Positions 1 through 8,933 of a DNA stretch of 64,000 nt are shown in pieces; the stretch's first letter is position 1, and the number at the start of each line of letters is the position of its first letter. The notes beneath the pieces are model-generated. The model was given only the letters and a program-made list of their open reading frames with translations. It searched no databases and was not told the origin of the DNA. The DNA lies in contig NZ_CBDIIJ010000002.1 in NCBI RefSeq assembly GCF_965279675.1, positions 2,232,001 to 2,296,000 of the forward strand, read 5' to 3'. The position numbers and the translations under genes are program-made. This stretch comes from Mucisphaera sp965279675. GTDB lineage: Bacteria > Planctomycetota > Phycisphaerae > Phycisphaerales > Phycisphaeraceae.

Positions 1-2
1 GC

Positions 3-305
3 AAGGTCCCGGGGCTGGGTCTCCAGATCAAAGACGTCGTCATGGACTTCGACTACGTCAAACAGTGGGAGGCCTCCCCGCCCGATGGCTACGCCACCCT
101 GCTGCACGACTGCATCCGAGGCGACCAGACCCTCTTTAAGCACCGCGACGAGATCGAGTGCGCCTGGGACGCCGTCCAGCCCGTCCTCGACTACTGGTCG
201 GAAAATCCTCAGGACGACCTGCCCAACTACAACGCCGGTACCTGGGGACCCTCCAGCGCCGACATCATGATGGCCAAAGACGGCCGCTACTGGCACAACC
301 TCTAG
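3..305 (+). CDS. zwf: Glucose-6-phosphate 1-dehydrogenase, C-terminal fragment (5' end outside window)
   Basis: The reading frame is open from the window edge, so only the last 100 residues are seen. They begin KVPGLGLQIKDVVMDFDY and end with AGTWGPSSADIMMAKDGRYW, the conserved C-terminal signature of Zwf (family pattern: MDFxY, LLxDCxxGDxTLFxRxDExExAW, Y-x-x-GTWGP). The enzyme oxidises glucose-6-phosphate to 6-phosphogluconolactone with NADP+, the first step of the oxidative pentose phosphate pathway. The next gene, 19 bases downstream on the same strand, encodes the lactonase that uses its product, which supports the call and suggests co-transcription. The internal ATG at 42 is not the true start. 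The catalytic and coenzyme-binding parts cannot be assessed. Confidence 0.95.
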   Translation, partial: KVPGLGLQIKDVVMDFDYVKQWEASPPDGYATLLHDCIRGDQTLFKHRDEIECAWDAVQPVLDYWSENPQDDLPNYNAGTWGPSSADIMMAKDGRYWHNL

Positions 306-324
306 CACCGAACCGGAACCCAAC

Positions 325-1128
325 GTGAGCGCGACCGAACTCCAACTTCCAGGCGACCTCTGCATCGCACCCGATACCGACACCCTGTTCGAGCACCTCG
401 GCAGGGCCCTGATCGCCAGTGCCGAACGCGCTATCGACCAGCGAGGTGTCTTCCACCTCGCTCTCTCAGGCGGGTCCACCCCCGAACCCTTCTACATCCG
501 GCTGATGACCGACCCGACCTTCCGCGGGTTCCCCTGGGAGAAGACCCACATCTGGCTGGTCGATGACCGCCGCGTGCCCTTCCACGACGACAAGAGCAAC
601 TGGAAGATGATCCGCGAAGCCCTCGCCGATCACGTCCCTATGCGCGCCAGCCAGAAGCACCCCATGCCCGTGATGGATCAGGACCCCGCCGCTGCCTACG
701 AAGCCGAACTCGCAGAAGTCTTTGGCATCGACCCGAGTCCCGGCAAGGCTCCCATCCCTCGCATCGACTTCATTCTCCTCGGCATGGGCGGTGACGCCCA
801 CACCGCCTCACTCTTCCCCGAGTCCGATGCCATCCAGGTCGACAACCGCTGGATCGTGGTCAACGAGGGCCCCAAAGTCACGCCTCCCGACCGCGTCACG
901 ATGACCTTCCCACTGATCAACGCCGCACGAGCAGTTGCTGTGCTGCTCGCCGGGGCTGGAAAAGCCGAGAAGCTGCAAGAAGTCGCCAACGCCATCAACA
1001 ACGGCCGAGTCGACCTGAACCTCCTGCCGATCACAGGCATCCATCCGGAACGATTCGTCCCCGATACCCTCGAAGGCGAACCCGGCAACCTCACCTGGTT
1101 CCTCGACGAGCCCGCGGCAGGGCGGTAG
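325..1128 (+). CDS. pgl: 6-phosphogluconolactonase
   Basis: This 267-residue protein hydrolyses 6-phosphogluconolactone to 6-phosphogluconate in the cytoplasm. Family motifs are SGGSTP at residues 48-53, LVDDRRVPF at about 79-87 and GMGGDAHTASLFP at about 153-165; these correspond to the sugar-phosphate binding loops of the glucosamine-6-phosphate isomerase/6PGL fold. Length matches the DevB/Pgl family (about 230-270). The start is GTG at 325; no strong Shine-Dalgarno sequence precedes it, so translation may be coupled to zwf 19 bases upstream. The stop lies only 9 bases from the stop of the convergent glnA, leaving no room for a separate terminator. Confidence 0.95.
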   Translation: MSATELQLPGDLCIAPDTDTLFEHLGRALIASAERAIDQRGVFHLALSGGSTPEPFYIRLMTDPTFRGFPWEKTHIWLVDDRRVPFHDDKSNWKMIREALADHVPMRASQKHPMPVMDQDPAAAYEAELAEVFGIDPSPGKAPIPRIDFILLGMGGDAHTASLFPESDAIQVDNRWIVVNEGPKVTPPDRVTMTFPLINAARAVAVLLAGAGKAEKLQEVANAINNGRVDLNLLPITGIHPERFVPDTLEGEPGNLTWFLDEPAAGR

Positions 1129-1137
1129 CCGATTGAC

Positions 1138-2550
1138 TCAGACGTCGAAGTACATGCAGAACTCGTACGGGTGAGGTCGCTGTCGCAGCGCATCGATTTC
1201 ATTCTCCCGCTTGTAACGGATCCAGTAACGGATCGTGCTCTCGGTGAACACACCCTCGGGTAGCAGATACTCATGGTCCTTCTCGAGCGCTACCAGGGCC
1301 GATTCAAGGTCTGCCGGTGCCCGCTCCAGCCCCGCCGTCGTCTCTGGTTCGAGGTCGTATACGTTCCGATCCAGCGGTTCACCCGGATCGATCTTGTTCT
1401 TGATCCCGTCGATCGCCGCCATGAGGATCGCCGCGAAGGCCAGGTAGGGATTCGCCGAAGAATCCGGACACCGAAACTCGATCCGCTTCGACTTCGGATT
1501 CTGGTGATACACCGGTATCCGGATCGCCGCCGAGCGATTCCGCGAGGAATAGCACAGGTGTACCGGTGCCTCGAAGCCCGGCACCAGCCGTTTAAAAGAA
1601 TTGGTCGTCGGGTTGGTGAATGCCAGCAGCGACGGCGCGTGCTTCAGGATGCCACCGATCGCATACAACCCCAGCTGCGAAAGCCCCGCGTAGTGATTGC
1701 CGGCAAAAAGCGGCTTACCCTGCTTCCACAACGAAAAATGCGTGTGCATCCCAGAGCCGTTGTCACCCCAAAGCGGTTTCGGCATAAACGTCGCCACACG
1801 CCCGTGCCGCGCCGCCACCTGCTTCACCGCGTACTTGTACATCATGCACATGTCCGCCATCCGCAGCAGCGGGGCGTAAAGCAGGTCGATCTCCGCCTGC
1901 CCGCCCGTCGCAACCTCATGATGATGCGCCTCAACCGGCAGCCCCATCTCTTTCATCACGGCGCACATCTCCGACCGCAGGTCCGTCATCGAATCGACTG
2001 GCGGGATCGGGAAATACCCCTCCCGCTGACGCACCTGATGCCCGAGATTCGTGGGCTCCCGCTTCCCACGATTCCAGATGCCCTCAGGCGAATCCACCGC
2101 ATAGCTCGCCGCGTTCACCGTCTGGTCGTAGTGCACACTGTCGAAAACGAAAAACTCCAACTCGGGACCAAAAACCGCCTGGTCCGCGATCTTCGTCTTC
2201 TTGAGGTAAGCCTCGGCCTTCTTGGCGATCGATCGCGGGTCTCGCGAGTACTGCTTCTTCGTCACCGGGTCCTTGACGTCACAGATGATCGCCAGAGTCG
2301 GCCTCTCAAGAAAAGGGTCGCGATGCGCCGTGCCCGCCACCGGCATCAGCAGCATGTCCGACTCGTTGATCGCCTGCCACCCCCTGATCGAAGAACCGTC
2401 GAAGCCAAAACCTTTCGTGAAGGCCTCCTCCACCAGGTGCGTCGCCTCATACGTCACGTGCTGCCAGAGACCCGGAAAGTCCATGAACCGGCAATCGACG
2501 TACTCGATCCGCTCTTTCTTGATGAGGGCAATCACCTGCTTAGGCGTCAT
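1138..2550 (-). CDS. glnA: Glutamine synthetase, type I
   Basis: The 470-residue protein makes glutamine from glutamate, ammonia and ATP and is expected to form a cytoplasmic dodecamer. It has the GSI features: FGFDGSS at residues 48-54, the HHHEVATGGQAEI region, the NGSGMHTHFS glutamate/metal motif, the NPTTNSFKRL ATP loop and RIEFRCPDSSANPYLAFAA. Near the C-terminus DRNVYDL places a tyrosine at residue 398, matching the Tyr397 adenylylation site of enterobacterial GSI (KNLYDL), so it looks like the GSI-beta type regulated by GlnE. That enzyme is not in this window. GGAG lies about 6 bases before the ATG. It follows the phosphohexomutase gene on the same strand after 47 bases, so the two may be co-transcribed. 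Confidence 0.97.
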   Translation of the reverse strand: MTPKQVIALIKKERIEYVDCRFMDFPGLWQHVTYEATHLVEEAFTKGFGFDGSSIRGWQAINESDMLLMPVAGTAHRDPFLERPTLAIICDVKDPVTKKQYSRDPRSIAKKAEAYLKKTKIADQAVFGPELEFFVFDSVHYDQTVNAASYAVDSPEGIWNRGKREPTNLGHQVRQREGYFPIPPVDSMTDLRSEMCAVMKEMGLPVEAHHHEVATGGQAEIDLLYAPLLRMADMCMMYKYAVKQVAARHGRVATFMPKPLWGDNGSGMHTHFSLWKQGKPLFAGNHYAGLSQLGLYAIGGILKHAPSLLAFTNPTTNSFKRLVPGFEAPVHLCYSSRNRSAAIRIPVYHQNPKSKRIEFRCPDSSANPYLAFAAILMAAIDGIKNKIDPGEPLDRNVYDLEPETTAGLERAPADLESALVALEKDHEYLLPEGVFTESTIRYWIRYKRENEIDALRQRPHPYEFCMYFDV

Positions 2551-2597
2551 AGCAGCTCCATATCCGTAAAAGGCCAGCGATCCGCAGGCTTCGCAAC

Positions 2598-3971
2598 TCA
2601 GTGACCCACCGCCACCTCGCCCAACCGGGGCTTGAGTTCACCAAGAAGCGTTTCGAGAGTCTCTGCATCTTTCGCTTCCGCATTCAGCCGCAGCAGCGGC
2701 TCGGTGTTGGACGCACGAACGTTGAACCACCAGCCCCTGGTCTTGAAGCAGTCGATGGTCACGCCGTCCAGTTCATCAATCTCGGCCCCGTCCGCGTGAT
2801 CCCTCTTTAAACCGGCCAGCACAGCATCCTTGTCTTCCGTGCGGAAGTTGATCTCGCCCGACTGCGGGTACTTCTGATAGGGCTTGATCAGGCTGCTCAG
2901 GGGCTGATCGTTCTCGGCCAGAACACCGAGCGCGACCGCCAACAGGATCGCTCCCGAGTCCGCGAAGTTGTTGCCCTTGAAGTAGAAGTGACCCGAAAGC
3001 TCACCGCCGAACACGCCATCTGTCTCACGCAGAAGAGCTTTCATAAAGACATGCCCAACCCGCGACTTTGCCGGCGTCCCGCCAGCACTCTCGATCGCCT
3101 CCTGCACCGACTTGCTCGACCGCAAATCGTAGATGATCGTCGACCCCGGATGACTCTTGAGAAAATGGCCGGCCAGCCAGGCCGTCAGGTGATCGCAGCC
3201 GATCGTCGCCCCGTTCTCATCGACCAGCATGCAACGGTCGGCGTCGCCATCGAAGCAGGCCCCCAGATGCGCACCATGCTCACGCACCCCCTCTTGGGTC
3301 GGCACCATGTTCTCTGCAACCAGCGGGTTCGGATCGTGAACGAACGAACCAGTGATCTCAAAGTTCAGCTTAATGATCTCGAGATTCTCCACCCCATCAA
3401 AAACCTGCGGCACCAGCTTCCCCGCCATCCCATTCGAGGCATCCACAAAGAGCTTGAGCGGACGCTTGAGCTTCGGCAGAAAGCTCTGCACGTGCTCCCG
3501 GTACTCGACCCACAGGTCCATCTCCTCCAAGGAACCAACCGGCTCCGAAGTGCTGCCATGGGCCTCGGCCGCATAGCCCTCGATCGTCTTGAGCCCCGTA
3601 TCGGCACCGATCGGCTTGGCCTGGGCCCCCGAAATCTTGAATCCGTTGTATTCAACCGGATTGTGAGAGGCCGTCGTCTGCACGCCACCCACCGCGTCCA
3701 GATGCGGGATCGCGAAATACAGAAACGACGTGTCCGCCATGCCCAGATCCACCACGTCCATCCCGGTCGTGCGGATCCCGTGGATCAGAGCCGCCGCCAG
3801 CTTAGGCGAGTGTGGCCTCATATCCCGCGTTACCAGCACCCGACCCGGTCCGCCATGCTGCTCCTTGAGAAACCGCCCGGCCCCCACACCCACCGCATAG
3901 GCCTCCTTCTCTCCAAGGGGATCCGGGTGGAGGGCACGCACGTCATAAGCCTTGAATATCTTTGGAAACAT
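2598..3971 (-). CDS. Phosphomannomutase/phosphoglucomutase (alpha-D-phosphohexomutase)
   Basis: The protein interconverts hexose-1- and hexose-6-phosphates for sugar-nucleotide and polysaccharide synthesis. From the chosen start it has 457 residues and all four family loops: catalytic TTASHNPVEYNGFK (phosphoserine about residue 102), metal loop DGDADR at 241-246, sugar-specificity loop GGELSGH at about 322-328 and C-terminal phosphate loop RASNTEPLLRL. GEMSGH/GGELSGH with RASNTEP is typical of bifunctional PMM/PGM (AlgC/ManB type). The ATG at 3971 is preferred to an upstream one at 4010 because GAGAGAAG precedes it and MFPKIFKAYDVR is the usual family N-terminus. It lies head-to-head with the LptC-like gene, so both promoters should be within about 100 bases. 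Confidence 0.93.
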   Translation of the reverse strand: MFPKIFKAYDVRALHPDPLGEKEAYAVGVGAGRFLKEQHGGPGRVLVTRDMRPHSPKLAAALIHGIRTTGMDVVDLGMADTSFLYFAIPHLDAVGGVQTTASHNPVEYNGFKISGAQAKPIGADTGLKTIEGYAAEAHGSTSEPVGSLEEMDLWVEYREHVQSFLPKLKRPLKLFVDASNGMAGKLVPQVFDGVENLEIIKLNFEITGSFVHDPNPLVAENMVPTQEGVREHGAHLGACFDGDADRCMLVDENGATIGCDHLTAWLAGHFLKSHPGSTIIYDLRSSKSVQEAIESAGGTPAKSRVGHVFMKALLRETDGVFGGELSGHFYFKGNNFADSGAILLAVALGVLAENDQPLSSLIKPYQKYPQSGEINFRTEDKDAVLAGLKRDHADGAEIDELDGVTIDCFKTRGWWFNVRASNTEPLLRLNAEAKDAETLETLLGELKPRLGEVAVGH

Positions 3972-4075
3972 CACTTCTCTCGGTATCTGAAGGTCAAAAG
4001 GGGTCTGCAAACCTCAAATCATATCGCCTGCCCCCATTCACGCAGGTCCATCGCCCCGGCAGGTAGACTTGTGGC

Positions 4076-7000
4076 ATGCAGCGTGTTCTCACCATCGCAG
4101 CCGCCTCGATCGTGGCCGCCCTGATTCTCTGGTTCGCCCTCACCACAGGTCCGGTCATTACCGAAGACGACCGCCCCAGAACGACCGGCCCCATCGAGCT
4201 GCCGGACGCCTTCGACGGCACGAACCTCCAGGAACTCGACGCCATCACCCCACCCCTCTCCGATCAGGGCACAATCTTTCTGGCTGAACAGCGAACCTGG
4301 CTCACCTGGACCACGCTGAAGCCCGAGCCCGATGGCATCTTCGAGATCCAGGGTCCCGTTGCTCGCACGGCCCTCGCCGACGGCAGCGTCCTGGAGATCG
4401 TTGCCAACGAAGGCAGCTTCTTCGCCCCCCAGCGACAACCGCGGCATGGCGAATTCAGAGGCGAAGTCGTCATCAACCTCTACCGCACCGAGGCCGGCGA
4501 ACCTCCGAAATATGGAGCCGATGACGACGTGCTCGCTCGCGCTTACCTCGACGAGGTACGCTTCGACCTGGAGATTGGCCTGCTCGAAGCCATCGGCCCG
4601 CTGCACCTCACTGGCCCCGCCTTCGACTTCAAGGGCCAGCGCCTGCTGGTCCGCTACAACCAGCTGCTCGATCGACTCGAAGAATTACGGATCGACGAGA
4701 GCCAGAGCCTGCGCATCAAGTCCGATCAGCTGCTCGCCGATGCGGAAACGTCTTCCGCTTCACCCCCCACAACGACCCCAGACACCGCACCCGCCTCCAC
4801 GAACGCAGAACCGACGCAGTCCTATCAATTGACCCTGACCGACATGATTCAGGCGCAAATCATGGGCGATCGTGCCATTTTAACCGGGCAGACCCTCCAG
4901 GCCCTCTTCAGCTTCGAGCGGATCGCGGCCAGCACACCAACCAGCGATCTCTCCGCTTCGCCCACGGCAGCTGAGCAGACACCTCAGCCAGCCGAAACCA
5001 CCGTCGCTTTCAACCCTGAAGAAGTCCAGACAGCAGACCGAACCCCAACCGACCGCTCTCTCTGCCCAGTCGAACCCACCGACACGATCATCTCCTGGCG
5101 AGGACCCCTTACGGTCGCGCCAGCAGAAGTCATACCCGGTTTGCCCATGCCCGAGCCCGGTCAGGTCATCGGCCGGTTGCTTGGCAGCAACCCGCAGGAC
5201 CCCGCGCTGCTGGTCACCGACAACGCCCGCGTCGCCGCCGACGCCATCGGCTACGACAGCCTGAATCAGACCTTCTGGGCCGAAGCCCTGACCGAAGCCA
5301 TCCCCGCCGTGCTCAGAACCGCCGAAGCCGGCACGGTACAAGCCGACCGGCTGGCCTACAGCCTCGAGCTGCGCACCGCAGAACTCGACGGCCCGGGTGC
5401 CTGGGAGGCTGGGCCATCGATCGCAGACGAGCACCCCCACGCCCGCGACATGACTTGGCAAAACCGCCTCACTTTCCAGCTCACAGACACACCGCAAGGC
5501 ATCGGCCCGATCGCACAACTGCAGTCCGCTCAGGCAACCGGCTCAGTCAGCCTCAGCCTGGATGAGGGGTATGTCGATACCGAATCGCTGGCCTTCGTCC
5601 GCCAGGAGAACAACCAAGCCCTTTTGATCGCCAGCGAAGGCGTCAACGCCATCTACGCCCCAGCCGACACCAACGAACCCTCAGAGCCCCCGCTGACCCT
5701 CATGGCCGATTCCGCTCAGATAAGGATTCAGGAGACGGACACCATCCAGCCGCTGGAAGTCGCCGCACAAGGGGCCGCTCGACTCACCCAGGGCACCCAG
5801 TCAGCAAGAGCCGAATCACTCCGCGCTACCCTCCTCCAGGACCCCTCCAATCCCAATCAGCCCGTGCTCGATCGCATCCTTGCCGCCGGCGATATCGTCC
5901 TGAGTGACACCGAGGACCGGGTCGAAGCCACCGGCCAGAACCTGACCATCTTCGCCCAGCAGCGAGAGGCCATCCTCCAAGGCGGACAAAATCCGGAAGA
6001 CGAATGGGCGTCACTCAGCCGCGCCAACAGCAAACTGGAAGGTCTCTCCATTTCCGGCTGGCAGGATCAGGGGCTACTCGCTGTCGATGGCCCAGGCCGC
6101 GTGACACACACCATCACGCCGCCGCCGTCGACGCAGGCAACACCCGCCTTGCCACCATTGCCGGGACTCGAACCCCGCCAGCCACGCTCGGCCACTGAGA
6201 TCACCCCGCTAACGGACATCCAGGTGAACTGGTCGCAAGGCATGACCTACAACCAGCAAGCCGGACTGGTGCGCGCGCAAGGCGACGTAAGAGGCCGTCT
6301 CGAACGAGGCGACGAGACCGCCACCCTCGCCGTCGATGAAGTCCGCATCGGCCTTGATCCAAATGGCTCACCATCCGCAGACCCGGGTGCCAACCCACAG
6401 GCGATCCGCACGATCCTGGCAACCGGCAACGCCGAGCTCGCCTACGCCCGCCACAATCCGCTGGACGACCGCACCATCCGCACCACACTCCACGGGCCAA
6501 CCATCGCCTACGACCGCGACGCAGCCTCCGCCGAAGTCCTTGGCGACGGCTGGCTGCTCTACGAAGCCTTCGGCACACCAGAAAACCTAAACGCGACTGA
6601 CGCCGGCCCGGGTGTCTTCCCGATCGACCTGCAAGCCGGCAACGCCCAGCGAGGGCTCCTCATCTGGAACGACCTGATGACCCTCGATCTCGAATCACAA
6701 CAGGCTCAGGCCGATGGCGGGGTCGAGTTGATGTACGAGGCCAGCAACGAACAACCGATCTTCATCGATGCTCGCAGCATGACAGCTCAGTTCGTTGGCC
6801 TTGCCGCTCAAGATCGAAACGCCTCGCCTGATCTCCGCGAAATCCGAGCCCTGCAGGACGTCCAGATCGTCAACGACCAGCGGCTGATCACGGCCGATGG
6901 CCTAAGCTTCGACACCGCCCTGAGAACCGTCGTGCTCTGGGCCGAAGAAGATGGACTGGTCCGCGAAGCCAGCCCCGACCAGCCAGCAGGGTTTGCCGCA

Positions 7001-7111
7001 AAACGGGTTCGCTGGGTCCTCGATCGCGACGAAGTCGATGTGCTCGAACCCGCACCCGTCACCCTGCCTGTCGGCGATCTGGATCGCCGCCCCAGCAGAT
7101 TCCGCCGCTAG
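4076..7111 (+). CDS. Very large OstA/LptC-like single-pass envelope protein
   Basis: This 1011-residue protein has one N-terminal hydrophobic segment (about residues 4-23) followed by a hydrophilic region rich in beta-strand-like repeats. Recurring phrases such as VAAQGAARLTQGTQSARAES, AAGDIVLSDTEDRVEATG and LVRAQGDVRG, each pairing an A-x-G-x-V strand with a following a-d-x-l strand, resemble the OstA/LptA-LptC beta-jellyroll that carries lipopolysaccharide between membranes. Proline/threonine-rich linkers at about 220-330 and 680-710 split it into at least three blocks. Known LptC proteins are near 190 residues, so this is a multi-block relative at best. No lptB, lptF or lptG is nearby. The assignment rests on pattern resemblance; another periplasmic beta-rich scaffold is possible. 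Its stop is 4 bases from the convergent dipeptidase stop. Confidence 0.6.
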   Translation: MQRVLTIAAASIVAALILWFALTTGPVITEDDRPRTTGPIELPDAFDGTNLQELDAITPPLSDQGTIFLAEQRTWLTWTTLKPEPDGIFEIQGPVARTALADGSVLEIVANEGSFFAPQRQPRHGEFRGEVVINLYRTEAGEPPKYGADDDVLARAYLDEVRFDLEIGLLEAIGPLHLTGPAFDFKGQRLLVRYNQLLDRLEELRIDESQSLRIKSDQLLADAETSSASPPTTTPDTAPASTNAEPTQSYQLTLTDMIQAQIMGDRAILTGQTLQALFSFERIAASTPTSDLSASPTAAEQTPQPAETTVAFNPEEVQTADRTPTDRSLCPVEPTDTIISWRGPLTVAPAEVIPGLPMPEPGQVIGRLLGSNPQDPALLVTDNARVAADAIGYDSLNQTFWAEALTEAIPAVLRTAEAGTVQADRLAYSLELRTAELDGPGAWEAGPSIADEHPHARDMTWQNRLTFQLTDTPQGIGPIAQLQSAQATGSVSLSLDEGYVDTESLAFVRQENNQALLIASEGVNAIYAPADTNEPSEPPLTLMADSAQIRIQETDTIQPLEVAAQGAARLTQGTQSARAESLRATLLQDPSNPNQPVLDRILAAGDIVLSDTEDRVEATGQNLTIFAQQREAILQGGQNPEDEWASLSRANSKLEGLSISGWQDQGLLAVDGPGRVTHTITPPPSTQATPALPPLPGLEPRQPRSATEITPLTDIQVNWSQGMTYNQQAGLVRAQGDVRGRLERGDETATLAVDEVRIGLDPNGSPSADPGANPQAIRTILATGNAELAYARHNPLDDRTIRTTLHGPTIAYDRDAASAEVLGDGWLLYEAFGTPENLNATDAGPGVFPIDLQAGNAQRGLLIWNDLMTLDLESQQAQADGGVELMYEASNEQPIFIDARSMTAQFVGLAAQDRNASPDLREIRALQDVQIVNDQRLITADGLSFDTALRTVVLWAEEDGLVREASPDQPAGFAAKRVRWVLDRDEVDVLEPAPVTLPVGDLDRRPSRFRR

Positions 7112-7115
7112 TACA

Positions 7116-8516
7116 CTAACTCGCAGCCATCTCCGCGAGCAAAGCAATATGCGTCCGGATCCCCAGCTTGAAACGCTCGATCCCGAAGTGCTCATTAGGC
7201 GAATGGATGGCATCGGTCTCAAGACCGAAACCCAGCAGCATGCTGTCCAGACCGAGTTGCGTCTTGAACTCAGCCACGACCGGAATCGTCGCGCCCTCTC
7301 GAACCAGAGCAGGGGGGTTGCCTGTTGTCCGTTTCACCGCACGTGAGGCCGCCTCGATGTAAGGCGAGTCGGTGGGAGTAGCCACGGAAGCCGCCTTGCC
7401 CAGGCAGTCGATGCGCTCCCACGTACACGGCCCGATGTCGCGCCCGCGCAACCACGCTTCGAACTGGCTGGCCACCTTCTCTGGGTCCATCGCCGCCGGT
7501 ATCCGGAAACTCACCTTCGCCTTCGCCACGGCCGGCAGCACCGTTTTCGCCCCTTCACCCGTATAGCCGCTGCAGAGCCCATTGATATCGCAGCTCGGCC
7601 GCGCCCAACGACGCGTCAGCGTGTCCAGCCCCGCCTCGCCGTAAGCAGACCCGCCCACCGGCCCGAGATAATCCGACTCCTCAAAATCGAGTTCCGCCCA
7701 CCGCTTACGCTCATCCTCCGTGACCTCGGCCACATCGTCGTAAAAGCCCGGAATCGCAATCCGATGGTTCTCGTCGAAAAGCTGCCCAAGCACACGCGTC
7801 AGAATCGTGGCGGGATTGGCCGTGGTGCCGCCAAACACGCCCGAGTGCAGATCAATCCGAGGACCACGCAGCGCAAGATCGAAATACACCAAACCCCGCA
7901 GGGCATAGCAGATCGCCGGCAAACCCGGCTTCCACATGCTCGTATCCGAAATCACCACGATGTCCGCTGCCAGCCGCTCCTTCTCGCGCGCTAGAAACGC
8001 AGGCAGGTTCTCGCTGCCATGCTCCTCCTCGCCTTCGATCAGCACCGTGACAGGACAAGGCAGCTTCTCGCCCGCTTCGTGATAAGCACGGAGCGCCTCA
8101 AGAAACGTCATCACCTGCCCCTTGTCGTCGCAGGCACCCCTCGCGAACACCGCCGGCCCGTCACGACCCTCTGCAATCGTCGGCTCGAACGCAGGCGTCT
8201 TCCATTCATCCAGAGGATCAGGCGGCTGGACGTCATAGTGCCCATAAAACAGTACCCGTGGGGCACCAGGGTTAACCACAAGCGCATCCGGCGCCTTCGC
8301 CACCACCGCTGGATGCCCACCGGTCTCCAACACCTCCACCTCAAGACCGGAGCCACGCAGGTGTTCAGCCACCCACTCAGCGCCCTTACGGCAATCCTCC
8401 GCGTGCTTCGGATCGGTACTCACCGAAGGAATCCGAAGCAACGCCATCATCCGTTCGAGTGCGGCATCTTCCAGGTTTTCAGCCGACTTCAGCACATCAT
8501 CAAGCATCTCAATCAA
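7116..8516 (-). CDS. M20 family metallo-dipeptidase
   Basis: This 466-residue protein belongs to the di-zinc M20 peptidases (CNDP/PepV-like dipeptidases, related to ArgE and DapE). Metal ligands are visible in order: FYGHYDVQPPD (His93, with catalytic Asp95), ARGACDDKGQ (bridging Asp130) and the catalytic/metal pair in EGEEEHGS (about residues 163-164). The lid dimerisation domain follows, with DLHSGVFGGTTANP, and the last His ligand is expected in SPNEHF near the C-terminus. No signal peptide is seen, so it probably cleaves dipeptides or related N-acyl compounds in the cytoplasm. M20 sequences do not predict substrates well, so the exact substrate is open. Confidence 0.9.
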   Translation of the reverse strand: MIEMLDDVLKSAENLEDAALERMMALLRIPSVSTDPKHAEDCRKGAEWVAEHLRGSGLEVEVLETGGHPAVVAKAPDALVVNPGAPRVLFYGHYDVQPPDPLDEWKTPAFEPTIAEGRDGPAVFARGACDDKGQVMTFLEALRAYHEAGEKLPCPVTVLIEGEEEHGSENLPAFLAREKERLAADIVVISDTSMWKPGLPAICYALRGLVYFDLALRGPRIDLHSGVFGGTTANPATILTRVLGQLFDENHRIAIPGFYDDVAEVTEDERKRWAELDFEESDYLGPVGGSAYGEAGLDTLTRRWARPSCDINGLCSGYTGEGAKTVLPAVAKAKVSFRIPAAMDPEKVASQFEAWLRGRDIGPCTWERIDCLGKAASVATPTDSPYIEAASRAVKRTTGNPPALVREGATIPVVAEFKTQLGLDSMLLGFGLETDAIHSPNEHFGIERFKLGIRTHIALLAEMAAS

Positions 8517-8576
8517 TCACTTTCTTGTTGAAAATCAAAGCGAGCATGCACCAACAGACACGTCAGCCCGAAACTC

Positions 8577-8906
8577 TCAGCTCTCCATGCCCTCACGATC
8601 CAGATCAACCTCCACCACCCCATCACGCTCACGCACCGGAAACACCTTTACCGGCTCATCCATCGGATCATCAACATTCTGGCCGTTTCGTAGATTAAAC
8701 GTGTAAGCATGGTACGGACAGGTAATCACCAGCCCCTGCCGCTCGCCCTGATCAAGAGGCAATCCGGCATGGGGGCAGATGTTCTCGATCGCGTGCAGCT
8801 TGCCATCGATCCGGAAAACCACCACAGGCGTTTCCGCCACCCGGCACGCAGACTGGCAGGATTCTGGATAATCCGCCGCAGGTCCCACCTCGGTCCAGTT
8901 GGCCAT
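8577..8906 (-). CDS. Rieske [2Fe-2S] ferredoxin (NirD-like)
   Basis: A 109-residue soluble Rieske protein. The cluster motif is complete: CPHAGLPL gives Cys44 and His46, and CPYHAYTF gives Cys63 and His66. No transmembrane segment is present, unlike the bc1 Rieske subunit, and the size matches NirD or dioxygenase-type Rieske ferredoxins that pass single electrons to a partner enzyme. No nitrite reductase or dioxygenase gene is adjacent, so the partner is unknown. GGAGGA lies about 9 bases before the ATG, an unusually strong site for this window. Only 27 bases separate this start from the proposed start of the divergent gene at 8934. Confidence 0.92.
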   Translation of the reverse strand: MANWTEVGPAADYPESCQSACRVAETPVVVFRIDGKLHAIENICPHAGLPLDQGERQGLVITCPYHAYTFNLRNGQNVDDPMDEPVKVFPVRERDGVVEVDLDREGMES

Positions 8907-8933
8907 CTCGCATATCCTCCGTAGGATCCAGGC

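Noticed and set aside
1273..2604. 443-codon frame opposite glnA
   Set aside because: Arg/His-rich shadow; glnA is unambiguous.
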